DNA from: Phoronis australis
Lineage: Eukaryota; Phoronida; Phoronidae
Length of the DNA: 64,000 nt
Direction of reading: 5' to 3'
Assembly (NCBI GenBank): GCA_002633005.1
Contig: NMRA01000007.1
Span: 1,198,811 to 1,262,810, forward strand
Position numbers and translations under genes: made by a program. Of this stretch, positions 23,701 to 35,700 are shown piece by piece (positions within the stretch are counted from its first letter, which is position 1; each line of letters starts with the position of its first letter). Below the pieces are notes generated by a model. It saw only the letters and a program-made list of their open reading frames with translations. It made no database searches and was not told the origin of the DNA.

Positions 23701-26700
23701 AAAGGATCATCTTCCAGTCTGGTGGCTAGTAGCAATTTGCTGCATAGCGATGATGAGCCCGTGATTCCGTTCACCCCCAGCAGTAGCTACCAGGAGTCGT
23801 CAGCCATACCAACCAAGGAGACGAATCTGCCCAGTTTCATGAACTCAGAGATGGTGCAGAAAATACACGAGAAAAGAGGCGAACTCGGAGGCAGTGCTGC
23901 CGACAGCGATCCATACCCGTTCACTCCGCGAAATAGCTTCTGCGAAGGGGACATGGATACATATGGGTCTGCAAATGGGAATTCAGCTGCGTTTCTACAG
24001 TCAAATCCTGACGAACTGAGGAGACTTGTTCATGAGAAAAAGAGGAGTATTGAAAGAGATCTCTCTCAGGACTTTTATGTTGACGAAGAGGATGTTGATG
24101 ACAGTTTAGCTGGAAATGAAAATGAGACGGATGTAGGAAGTTCTGTTATTTCACCCCAGCATGTCAATAATGTGTCAACAGAGTGCAGCACGATACTTGA
24201 GCCTGAAATTGGTGGTCATACAGAGATCGTGCATACTCAGACTCTGGAAAAATCCAATGATGAACAGGCAGTGGAAAATTCAGATAATGGGACTGCGGCT
24301 CAGAATCGAAAAGTGTCTTCTGACAGCATTCAGAATATTGCCAGTGTTGTGACTCAGTCAATTATTAGTGCTGCTTTGGATTCTTTCCCCGTTGACATGG
24401 CTGGTTCCCTTGAGGACACATCTGGCACTGCTGCCAGCAGTCAGCAATGCACCAATGATGGCAGCGGTGCTGAAACTTTGTTTCCCAGTGTCGCGATAAC
24501 TGAACATGCAGTGGGCAGTGAGGAAATCCCTGTTGAGACGGATTATTTGTGTAACGTCGACCCGCTCAAAGGTCAAATGGATATCATTTACACTGACAAG
24601 AAATCGTTTGCAACGGATGCAGTGAAAGATGTTGCAGAGAGCACGAGCTTCGAACAGCTCCAAGCGGAATCTGCTGGAAAGGAGAAATCTGATGTTGGCA
24701 GTGATCAAACTGTTGAAGAGTATGAGGACGAGGCTGGAAATGAAGTTGAGAAAGAGATGACTGAAGAGGGCGCAAGTGAAACTGAAGATGTGTCGGAAGT
24801 TGTAGAGACATCTCCGGAAAAGGATAATTCTTTAGTCGTTGTTGGTGAGCAGGAAATAAAGGCACAGGGTAATGGTTATGTAAAGGATGGAGATGAATTT
24901 GGTGAAAAGATTGATGTAGAAAGTGCAGCAGGCGAGGAAGCCGAGATAAGTCCTGTCGTGGAATCTGCCATTAAGTTGGAAGAATCCAGTGGTACGGAGA
25001 CAGCTTACGAATTCCCATCACCTGATGGTGGCTCGGACAGCGATTCTCCTGTCACTGAAGTCCTGAATATTGAGCAAGAGAGCCGTGTCAATGAAACGTT
25101 GTCTGTTGCCACCTCATCCCCCATTCGTAAGTCTCCTGAATTGCAAGCCAATGTTTCCATCATTGAAGCGCCACCTGGTGAAGAGTCACCAAGTAGGATT
25201 AACTTGATTAATGGTGATGAGGGCGGCAAGTCTGCCCCAGCTCTGCCTGTTGGCCTAATGGAAGATATTGACCTGGGGCAGAGAGGAGAAGCAGAAGGTG
25301 CAGAAATTAACAAGGTTAGCATTTTTATCACAGACATATTTTAAGTCTGGTCAGCACACCACCTGTTGGCCACATCACATGACCACGTGCATATAAGTCT
25401 GAAACAATTTCTGCCCCAACCCTTTCTTAAGCCCGGGACCTTCTGCTTACGGTGCAGGTGCTCTAGTCCACTGAGCCATCGAGAATAATGGTATACATTT
25501 CCATGCCGGTTTAAGAATTACATATTTATGTTAGCATTTTTGTTGGGAGATGTGCAGTTGGTCTGGGTTTGGAGTTTCATGGTATTGCTGGCATATTGGA
25601 TTCAGTTCGTCTCTCTGAACTGTGCTGCTTTGCTTCAGATGTTTTACAAACCATATTGCAGTGTTATTAAAAATCTGATTAATTAGAAGAACTTGATAAA
25701 TTTGCTGGTAAAATGTGTCACGGTATTTGACAATAGAAAAGAAATTTTAAAAGATGAGATATTCATAGCTCTTGTGTTTCTAGTTTGAAAAACACTTCAT
25801 GAACTATCCAGACATTTTGAACATGTTCATGGTATTATATTTCAGGGTTCTCGAACTCCAAGTATGTCTTCTGAAGAAATTGCTTTAACTGAGTTGACTG
25901 AGCAGATTCTCTCTGAAGATGATGACAAAGTTGGTTAGTACAGGATTTCTTTTTATATCTTTCCAATTTCGTATCAACGTTTGCGCTGTAGTTGTTTTAC
26001 AGTCTTATGGTTGTTGCTTCCTGTTGACTTCATGAAGAAACACTGGTCGTCTTGAGACTTGGCCTTATGAAGTGCTAATTTTATGCGATTATCCTTTTTG
26101 TGAAGTGGATTTTCTATAGCTTGTTTCAACCTCTGCTATGAACTTTGTGTGGCTGGAAATATCATGTAATTCCACTTCAATTCTTAATTTCAAAACATTT
26201 TTTCAGAGTCTTAAATATTGATTGTAATGGACTTGGAAGGTTTTGACACCGCCATGAAGTCGTGAAATTTTTCAGAAGTCGTGAAATTTTTCAGAAGTCG
26301 TGAAATTTTTCAGAAGTCGTGAAATCCATTGATATTTTATTTTAACCATGTTTTGATTTGGTGACCTTGATAGGTCTCTTACAATAAAATTGCTCCAATT
26401 TTGAACACAATGTGGACGACTAGTGCTACATTTGTAGCACCAAATAAATGCATTTCCTTGTTCAAGTTTTGTACCACAGCTACTATCGGACAAAGTTTTG
26501 GAAAACTGAGCATGTACAACAAGGATGGAAGCCCTTGAAAAATTAAAAAGGGCATTTTCAAACATTTTTGTCCAAAATTTGTGAGATTTTATCTTTAGTT
26601 GATATGTTTGCCTCCTTGATCCAGCCCGACCTCAGACACTGGATGCCAGTGGGGGAGCTGTGCCCAAGAAAAAGATCCATCCTAACCTGACTATGTTGGA

Positions 26701-29700
26701 TGACGATGCGCAGAGTTACATGTCCAATGATGTCAACACTAGTAGCATACTGGCCATGATTGACGACATGAAGACTCCTGATGATCTTACTACACCAGAT
26801 TTTGACAATTCTGTCTTGAGAGGGATTTCCACGGAAGGTGATTGATTTGAAACTATACAAATATCTAGTTTAAGGGGAAAAAATAAACACGCCGCCCATC
26901 AAAGATGTTTGTTCACACTATTTTGCGTTTGAAAATTGTCCCCGGAATAGTCCTTATTTGTATCAGAAACAAGATTTTTGCTTGAAAAGAACCTCTGGTT
27001 TTGCTATTCCTCGAGATCAGGCGCAGTATATTGACTTGGCTTGGCGTGTCATTTTATGAGAGAACTTAGAGTGCTTCCGAACCTCCTGAAGTCACTTCTA
27101 ATCTGAGTATGCAACAAGTTGGGGCCAATTTTGATGTAGTTTGCAGTCTAACCCTAAAGTTTTTTGTTTGGTAGTCGGTAAACCAACCCTTCTAAGTAGG
27201 GTTGGAAGTCTAGAAAGTGAAAGTGAAGAATCAAGTGCCGTACACATCACACTCGAATAATTGCACACCAAACATTAACCTGCACATGTCGAAATTGCAA
27301 TCGCGTGAACATATTTATCTTAAGAAATAATACAGCGAATATAACTGCATAGAAATTGCACCCTTTGGAAGAACGTATTCACTTGAAGATTCGACTTTTT
27401 AGTTTAATTTGCTTGTTGCTCTGCCATTTGCAATTTTGTTACCTACCGGTGAACTCATGAACTAAACATTCACTGAGCTTATTGGCTGTCATTCGATCAA
27501 AATCTAAGATTAGAATATGGCAGACGATTTGATTTGATGTTAGAGGAAGGTAAAAAGAGGTGAAATTAATTGGTAAGACTGTTTGTGGTTTTTTAAATGT
27601 GTCAAGGGAATTGATTTTGTTAGTACTAACACCCTGAACTCAAATTTTCCTCCCATTCTGTTGGTTTATATCTTTTTCACCAAGTATTGAAAAGACCTCC
27701 GGTGGACCTTCAGCTCTGTTTAAGAGCTGAGTATTGGTTAGGTTTATTGCAACTCTAAATGTTTGTTCCTGCTTTGAGTATCTATAGTAAAGATTTTTCA
27801 TTTGGAGACAAAAATAGAAATTTTAGTAAACTATAAGTTTCCCTTCATTTTCAGCATAGTCTTCAATTAAAATTTTGAGCTCTGCCTCTTACACCAGTCT
27901 TGAAAATGTCAATTTTTATAAAAATTGTCAAAAATTCAATTATGATTTTTTGTATTCTCATGACTTAATCACTTGGGTTGCTTTTGTTTAGTCCAGGAAC
28001 TATTAGGCGTCATGTTTACTGACTCTTGTCTCTGTAGTCTCTCTGTAGCTGATATGTCACAAATTTGTACTTTGAAATTAACATTATAAACTTTGCATTT
28101 TTCGTCGTTCAGAAGATTGGTCTGACACAAACATGAAAATTTTGTACTTTTTTGATGGCACAAAATTGTTCTACTTTGTTAGCGTAGCTGCATTAACCAC
28201 AGTGGTCACAAAATGTTTTTAAACACTACATCGTACTTGTTAATTTTAGACGACACGACACCCACGGGTGATACAACTCCTATCCCAGAATACAGTGCAG
28301 CAGATGAACTGGCCGACGAGCGACACTGGCGGAGTGTCACTATTGCCGGAAAACAGTACAAAGTGGACATGAAAGTGATCGAGCCCTACAAGAAGGTCCT
28401 GTCTCACGGCGGATACTATAACGGGTGCAACGCCATCGTCGTGTTTGCTGCCTGTTACATGCCAGACAGGAGTCGAAAGGATTACCATTATGTGATGGAC
28501 CAACTGTTTCTGTGAGTAAACAGTTTATTATCAAGGGGTGCTCTCACTGCCTGGGTGCTCTCACTGCCTGGGTGCTCTCACTGCCTGGGTGCTCTCACTG
28601 CCTGTGTGCTCTCACTGCCTGGGTGCTCTCACTGCCTAGGTATGCAACAACATGCTGCTGAGTTGGCCACGTTTTGGGTAAACCGGATGTAACGTGCCTG
28701 CATTTTGAAAAACAGTTTTCTCCCCTGAAAATTGGGCATTAACTGCTTCTCAAATGGGGGCTCGTAATATCTGACTATTGACACTTCTTTGAACAGAAGA
28801 TCTTACAAGGTGGTCCATGCTGACCCAAAGAACCATTATGCGGACATTAATGTCAGAAAATTTCAACAATTATATGTTGCTGCTGAACAGGGGAGGTAAC
28901 GTGCATGGGGAAAAGAGATTTTATTATGTTAGGGTTTGAATGTATACTCCATTTCAACTTATTCCCATCTAGAATTTGTTGAATTACCCCAAGGTTACAA
29001 ACTGAAAAGACAATTTTAATTGTCTTTTCAGTCAACTTAAAAGTTGTTTTGTGTAAAAGGTTTCTCAACTGAAGTGTCATGATTTCCCACAATTTTTTTT
29101 GGCTCGACAGCGCATAGACAAACCTAAAACACACTGCAACAGTGCCATCTATTGTCACTCGGTGCCTCCTCAGCAGGTGATAAATTTTGACAATGCATAT
29201 ATCGTTTGTTATGAGAACAACACCCCTCTGATTACACATCAAAGAGTCCCTGCAGATTCTTGAATAGAAAGCATTCCTGTCACTCATTAACAATATTCCG
29301 TCATACCTTGATTTGTGCATAACCCCCCCCCCCCACCCAAACTCCCTTTTCTCTCGCAGTCGTTGACTATATGGACTTATAATACCTGGTGTCTCCTATG
29401 ATTCTGTCTGTCAGCAATGGTTTAAGTTCTAACCAAAACATTTTAATGCACAACTCGTCATCTAACGAGTGGCAAATGTCAAAGATGACAACACTCATGA
29501 GTTGAGTAAAAGATAATTCATGACAAAACCACAACCTGTCAATCATATGGTGCTCATTACTAGAGTTGCAGTGTAGCATAAACAGAAGAAGTACATGGTG
29601 GAAGATGAACACATTTTAATGGAATTTTGTACTAAACTGCAAAGTAAACAGATTAATAATATGCTTTTCAAACTGTTGCTCCAACTTCAGATAAAAGTCT

Positions 29701-32700
29701 TTGATAGTTATTACAACCATAGAAAAGTTTGTACTAAATATACTTGATAAAAAAGAGCATAGTGCAAAATGAAAAGTGTGTGGACTTCTAGAAATGTTTA
29801 ATCACATGTTTGTGTAATGTAAGCATGTAGTTCCACTTTGCAACGAAATACAAAGTTAAAACATAACTTTCAAATGTAGTTGGCACTGACCTCTTGTTGG
29901 TTGAGAAAAATGTATTAGATAAGCATGCTTTAGAGATTATTTTCATGAAATTAATCACTTCTCAACCCTTGCACAAAACTTTATACTTGTTCTCAGGCCA
30001 CCTGTAGCCCCATAGTTAAGAAATTTTAAAAAATTGATGTAATTGATTTGTCAAGATGTGGAAAAATATGAAACTATGAGAATTCCCACGACATTGCTCT
30101 TTAAGACCCTTACAGATTNAATTCATGACAAAACCACAACCTGTCAATCATATGGTGCTCATTACTAGAGTTGCAGTGTAGCATAAACAGAAGAAGTACA
30201 TGGTGGAAGATGAACACATTTAAATGGAATTTTGTACTAAACTGCAAAGTAAACAGATTAATAATATGCTTTTCAAACTGTTGCTCCAACTTCAGATAAA
30301 AGTCTTTGATAGTTATTACAACCATAGAGAAGTTTGTACTAAATATACTTGATAAAAAAGAGCATAGTGCAAAATGAAAAGTGTGTGGACTTCTAGAAAT
30401 GTTTAATCACATGTTTGTGTAATGTAAGCATGTAGTTCCACTTTGCAACGAAATACAAAGTTAAAACATAACTTTCAAATGTAGTTGGCACTGACCTCTT
30501 GTTGGTTGAGAAAAATGTATTAGATAAGCATGCTTTAGAGATTATTTTCATGAAATTAATCACTTCTCAACCCTTGCACAAAACTTTATACTTGTTCTCA
30601 GGCCACCTGTAGCCCCATAGTTAAGAAATTTTAAAAAATTGATGTAATTGATTTGTCAAGATGTGGAAAAATATGAAACTATGAGAATTCCCACGACATT
30701 GCTCTTTAAGACCCTTACAGATTTACTGTAATTTTAAGTTGTGCAAAGCTGGGAATTGTGAATGTGAGAGTGAAAGGTTTTTCCTCCTTGTTTGTGTCGT
30801 TAATTTCTATTACTTTGTTGAAATAAATTGTTTACCAAAAAAATCACCCGATTCTTCGTTTGTTCTAGCTATGTAGTTAGTACCCTGGAACTGCTGGTCG
30901 TCGATGACTACATGATTATATACTTCCACGGCGCAACACCAAAGAAACAGATGCCTGGACTGTCATGGCTGAAGAAATGTTACCAGTGCATTGATAGAAG
31001 GCGAGTGTTATTACTGATGCTGTTGCATGCAATTATACTACGTCACTCACGCCATGATCTATAAAATTATAATGCAGGGTGCAAGTTGCAATCATTATGT
31101 TCTAAACATTGTACCACTGCTGCTAAAATAACACTTGTGATTAGGGTTTGACACATTAATTTCTGAATAATTGACAAAGTTGTTTCCATTTTCAAAGACA
31201 GGCTGCATTACTACAAGTAAATTAGACCTTAGCTTTTATTTTCAATGATTTTTTTCGATCCTCATGCACTCAATTATCAATTGGCTTTTAGAATATTATA
31301 AATTCAGCGTAGTGTTCCGTTGTACTTAGTTGGTGTCGTATTGAACTTTCCCGTCATTACAGTATCCCACACTTGGTTTTGTCTGTCTTATCGGGGCTAC
31401 CACAGGCAGACAGCTATGAGCTGAGCTGCCTGCCTGAGGTGAACAATAGCTGAACTGACAGCTCCTGTCAAGACACCTTCATTTAATTGTCATGTTTGTA
31501 CGCCTTGGTGTGAGCCGTCAACTCGGCTGTCATTCACTCGAGGCAGACAGCTGAGCTCATAACTATCCTTCTTCGGGTGCCGTTAATTGTGGCTGTGATG
31601 TTTTGCTTTGTCATCTGACGTGTGTGATAAGTTGCCATGCTGTTCACGTTAATCTTTTCTTCTTAATAGGCTACGGAAGAATTTGAAGAAACTGTACCTG
31701 GTTCATCCAACCATGTGGTTAAAGACTATTATGTTCCTGTCCAAGCCATTTATCAGGTTTGATCGGATATCTAGTAACATTGAAAACTTCATATCCTGCT
31801 ATTAACTGTTTTTATCAGGCGTTGCTTTATGACAGCGGTATGATGCAAACAATCCTAACAATGGCCTCCATGATGTGAGCTAAACAGGTGAAGAATTGTC
31901 CGTAGTTGTCCACTCTACGATAATGATAATTCTGCACTTATTTTGCCCAAAAATAATTGCCAAAAGTGTCAGTTTTCAAAAGCTGATTACTTCGCTGAAA
32001 ACAATGGAGCATTTACCAAAACGTTGTTTTATGACATCTTCTCAGTGCAAACTGTGCCAACAGAAGACTAAACTTTTCTTCATTTTCATTTTTGTAGAGA
32101 AATACGAAGTATAATTTCACTTGCAAGCCAAATTGTGTGATCAGTAGATTAATAATTACCGTATCCATAGTTACTTGCTGTATTTAACTTAAAGCGATTA
32201 TAAACCGGACTCTTGTCTTAATCTTCTTTTTCATTTAGACCATTATTCATTACAAAACGAGTCTCAACTTTTTCCTTACTCATAGGAGTGATTTCTTTGC
32301 TATGAAATAACTACCAGTTCATGATTTCTTGAGCCCATGCTCAATGTATTAGAGCCCATGCTCAGTGTATTAGTGTCCCAGCTTTGATAAGCCACCTTAC
32401 ACAGCTCATTCCAAGCAGTAAAGACTTGTCAATCATTTCTTCCCAAGTCCAGAAATCAACTCCAATGTGAGTAAGGAACGAGTTAAGACCAGTTTTATAA
32501 CAGTTAGCAGTCTCACTAAACAAAGTTAATTTTTATAGTAGACCGGTTTGTTGCTGCTTTACCACAAATTCGGTGGGAGTAAATCTCCTATTTCTTATCG
32601 GTTTTTCAGCTCCAAGTTTTACCGCAAGGTGGTCTACGTGCCAACATTGAGTATGTTGTCAAGTGAGGTCAACTTGGAGTACGTTTACATTCCAAACGAG

Positions 32701-35700
32701 ATTCGGAGGTAAGTTGCTGTCTTGTTGTATATTTCGTTGATTAATTATTTGTTTATATTGACTGCAACTACATATTTTTGAAGTAAATGTCAAGAGTGTT
32801 GAATCAAAATGGAGCATTTTGTACATCAAAATATTTATCCTTGATCCCAAGTGAACATACTTTTTAAGATTTATTCCTAGACTTTTTTGTATATCTAGTA
32901 TGAGTTACATACTAGACTTACAAATAAAACTTGGAGGAGGATTAAAAGAGTATTCTACTTACATTAAATTAGCTACAAAGAGGCGTTCTGTGCAAGAAAC
33001 TCACGTTTGCTCTAGATCACTTGTCGCGCGCTATGAAATTGGTCTCAACTCAATCTTTACTCAGATGTTTGAACTGTATGTACAGTAAACATTTTAATTT
33101 CGGATGAAAGTTATTGTTGAAATTAGCATTTTCCTATCTCAAAAGCATACTTTGTCATTCACCAAAAGTCAATTAGTGACACAGGTCTTCAGTATAAGGC
33201 GACCTTATTAAAGGTAACTTCCTTAATATTGGAGAAATTTGATGCACAGTGAAATCCCATTTTTTCCTGTCAAAATGTGCCCTGAGAAAAATTTTAGCCA
33301 TTGTATTTGTAAATATGGTGTTCGTTAATACAGAGTCCCTAATTATTCTCATGTTTCTCATGATTATCTCGATGTTTATGTCTTATTGTAAGGTATGACA
33401 GTAAGCTATACGCCCACTCGTAGACGCGTCAGGTAAAGATCTTTCTTTAGCCAGGTGATCTGTTCTTGTTTAGTTTTAGAGCTGAACTTGTCCGTCTGCT
33501 TTCCACGTCTTCTGCTCCTGACATTGGTAGAAAAAGACACTAATATGCTTGTATTTAACTTTCTGTTTCAGAACACCCTAATCAGAACTGACATAGTGTT
33601 CACACGTCAATTACTTTGAAACCTACATTCAAAGTTGCCGAAATAATCTAATGCAGTGTCCCTGTCAAAATCTGAAATTTCTTGCAGAAGTTTAATTTTC
33701 TGTCCACTTTGTGTTGTTTGACTTTAAGGTTATGTACGGTCCTAGAAACATGTCCAAATATGGCTAACTGTGGAACGTATATCTCAGAAATGGCTAACTG
33801 GATTCCTATAAAACTTTCAGGCAGTATGTTTCCACACTGTTCTACAAAACGCTGGTGGGAAATTTTTTAAAATGTTCCACTTTTGCATGAGATTCTATCA
33901 AAAAATAAGTCTTGTGATTTTTATGAAAAAATTTTAAAAGTTAACGAAAATGAGATGATAATTTAGATAACTAACAGAGCTTTTGAATCTTGAACATTTA
34001 TGCTAAAGAAACTTGGTCTGTACACGTTATTCGGTAGTATTGTTTTGCTATTATTGTACCTTTCTGTTTCCCTAAATTTTACTAAAAAGGCAGTCACTTG
34101 ACCCAATTATTGACCGATTGTTGTAAAATCTAATTTTACAAGCTTTCTACTTTTAGAGACTTTTACGGAATTAAATCTACAGTTTTGTTTACATTTGGCT
34201 CAATACACACATCCTATATAACCTTGATGACTGATAATGCTCGTTGAAACACAGCACAAAAGCATCGCAGCTCGTGTCCTCGTGGTGTTGCCTTCAACTG
34301 TCTGTGATTCTGCTAAATGTTTTGGATACAAAACTAGGTTATATTTTTGTATTTCGGCACTATACATAAACTTCAGTACTGCACGAAACTGCCTTGCTTA
34401 AAAAGTGAGTTGTGCTATGTAGTGCTAATTTTTCCAAATTACTGGTACTGGTTGCATCCTCTAATCTCTTTCGCTTTTTCTTCTTTACACAGTACACCTT
34501 GTTCTGTAATGTTACACTTGCTGTTACACGATCAAGAAGTGGAAAACAAAGAGCATATTTGGTTAATATCAAAACGTCGTTTTCATGCGTCATTTGTGTT
34601 TTCCACTTTTTGCTTCTAATTTGGACAAAAACTAAACTTATTGCTTCAGGACGAGTTATATTCCTCATTGTGTACACGAGCATTCTCATGGACAGTGTAC
34701 TTTTCTCATTAACACAATTCTTTTCTTCCAAACTGCAGTTCCTTTCTCATGAACCACATTTTTTTCTTATGAACGGCATTCTTTTCTGGTAAACACAAAA
34801 TTACAACTGTTTCGAAGAAAGGAATAGTTTCGATAAGAAAAGCTAAGGTTTGTGAGAAAAGGCCTGCACTGGATAGAAAAGTATGTTGTTAAATGTGAAC
34901 TTCTGTGCTCACTTTGAGGCAGGAAGGTTGTCTACTGCGTATTAAATATAAGAAGCTGCAGAATTTCTTAAATACAAAACGTCTTAATCAAAATTTACGT
35001 AGTGCTCAGTTTCCTGATACTCACAGGGCCTGTGGGAAACAGTGCGTCCCTGCTTGGGTGTGGTTTTATTGTTTTAGTGCGGAAGGTCACTTACTTCACA
35101 AAATATTTAAGTCCAGCTGCACAGGTCAATAAGACTGCAGTTATAGAACACGGTCATTTATTTGACCGTAGTAAGATCAAGTGAGTTTAGGATATGGTTG
35201 TGTCAACCGTTGGTATCAGAAGCAACTTGAAAGACATAGTATTGTTCGCATGTTTTGGAGGCACAAAAATGTGAAACGTCAACCAAAAAAGTAATTTGAG
35301 ACGGTGTAATTTGTCATAAGTACTGTCTTTTAGCTCTATCCATGAAATGGTATAGTCATGCATGACAAGAAGTGTCAAGTCACATTATTTCAAAGGTTAG
35401 GTTATTTCTTCAGACAGATGCAAGACAAAACTTAGTTTTGAATACTACATTAGTCTTGCTTGTTGTGCGAGTGGGTTATGTGCTCGCGAAGTGACCTGTG
35501 GCGGGTCGCATGAAACAGTCCCAAATAGAGACTCGACTAAGTTCCCTAAATCTACTGCGTGAAACCATTGATTGTCTTTTCTTATGCTGTTTTAGTCTCA
35601 TTACTAAGTCAATTTTTGGCTTTGATACAAATCGAGAGTGAACTCGACGTTGAATTCTCAATATTATCGAAAATCTATAGGGCTGGGATCTTTTCATGCA

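Larger units (their letters stand above)
28512..30868 (+). other. prune gene intron with minisatellite and duplicated block
   Basis: Contains the 17-bp x 6 repeat (28536-28637), a hairpin element (28700-28785) and a 605-bp direct duplication joined by an N (29515-30723). No exon is supported. Confidence 0.7.

Noticed and set aside
25314-25344. ORF extension of the giant exon past 25314 (VSIFITDIF)
   Set aside because: A GT donor at 25315 and a phase-matched next exon at 25846 indicate that this extension is intron sequence. A truncated isoform is possible but has no poly(A) support.
25430-25495. Possible tRNA gene
   Set aside because: The A and B boxes are present, but I see no clover-leaf acceptor pairing and the same sequence occurs elsewhere with a SINE body, so it is a SINE head.
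28853-29320. 155-aa minus-strand ORF
   Set aside because: It is the longest anonymous ORF but has no recognisable motif and no splice-compatible neighbours. It overlaps an intron with repeat sequence.
34347-34792. Overlapping ORFs of 90-126 aa on both strands
   Set aside because: They overlap in several frames, cover a degenerate tandem repeat and show no domain, and codon use looks random. They lie in an intron.
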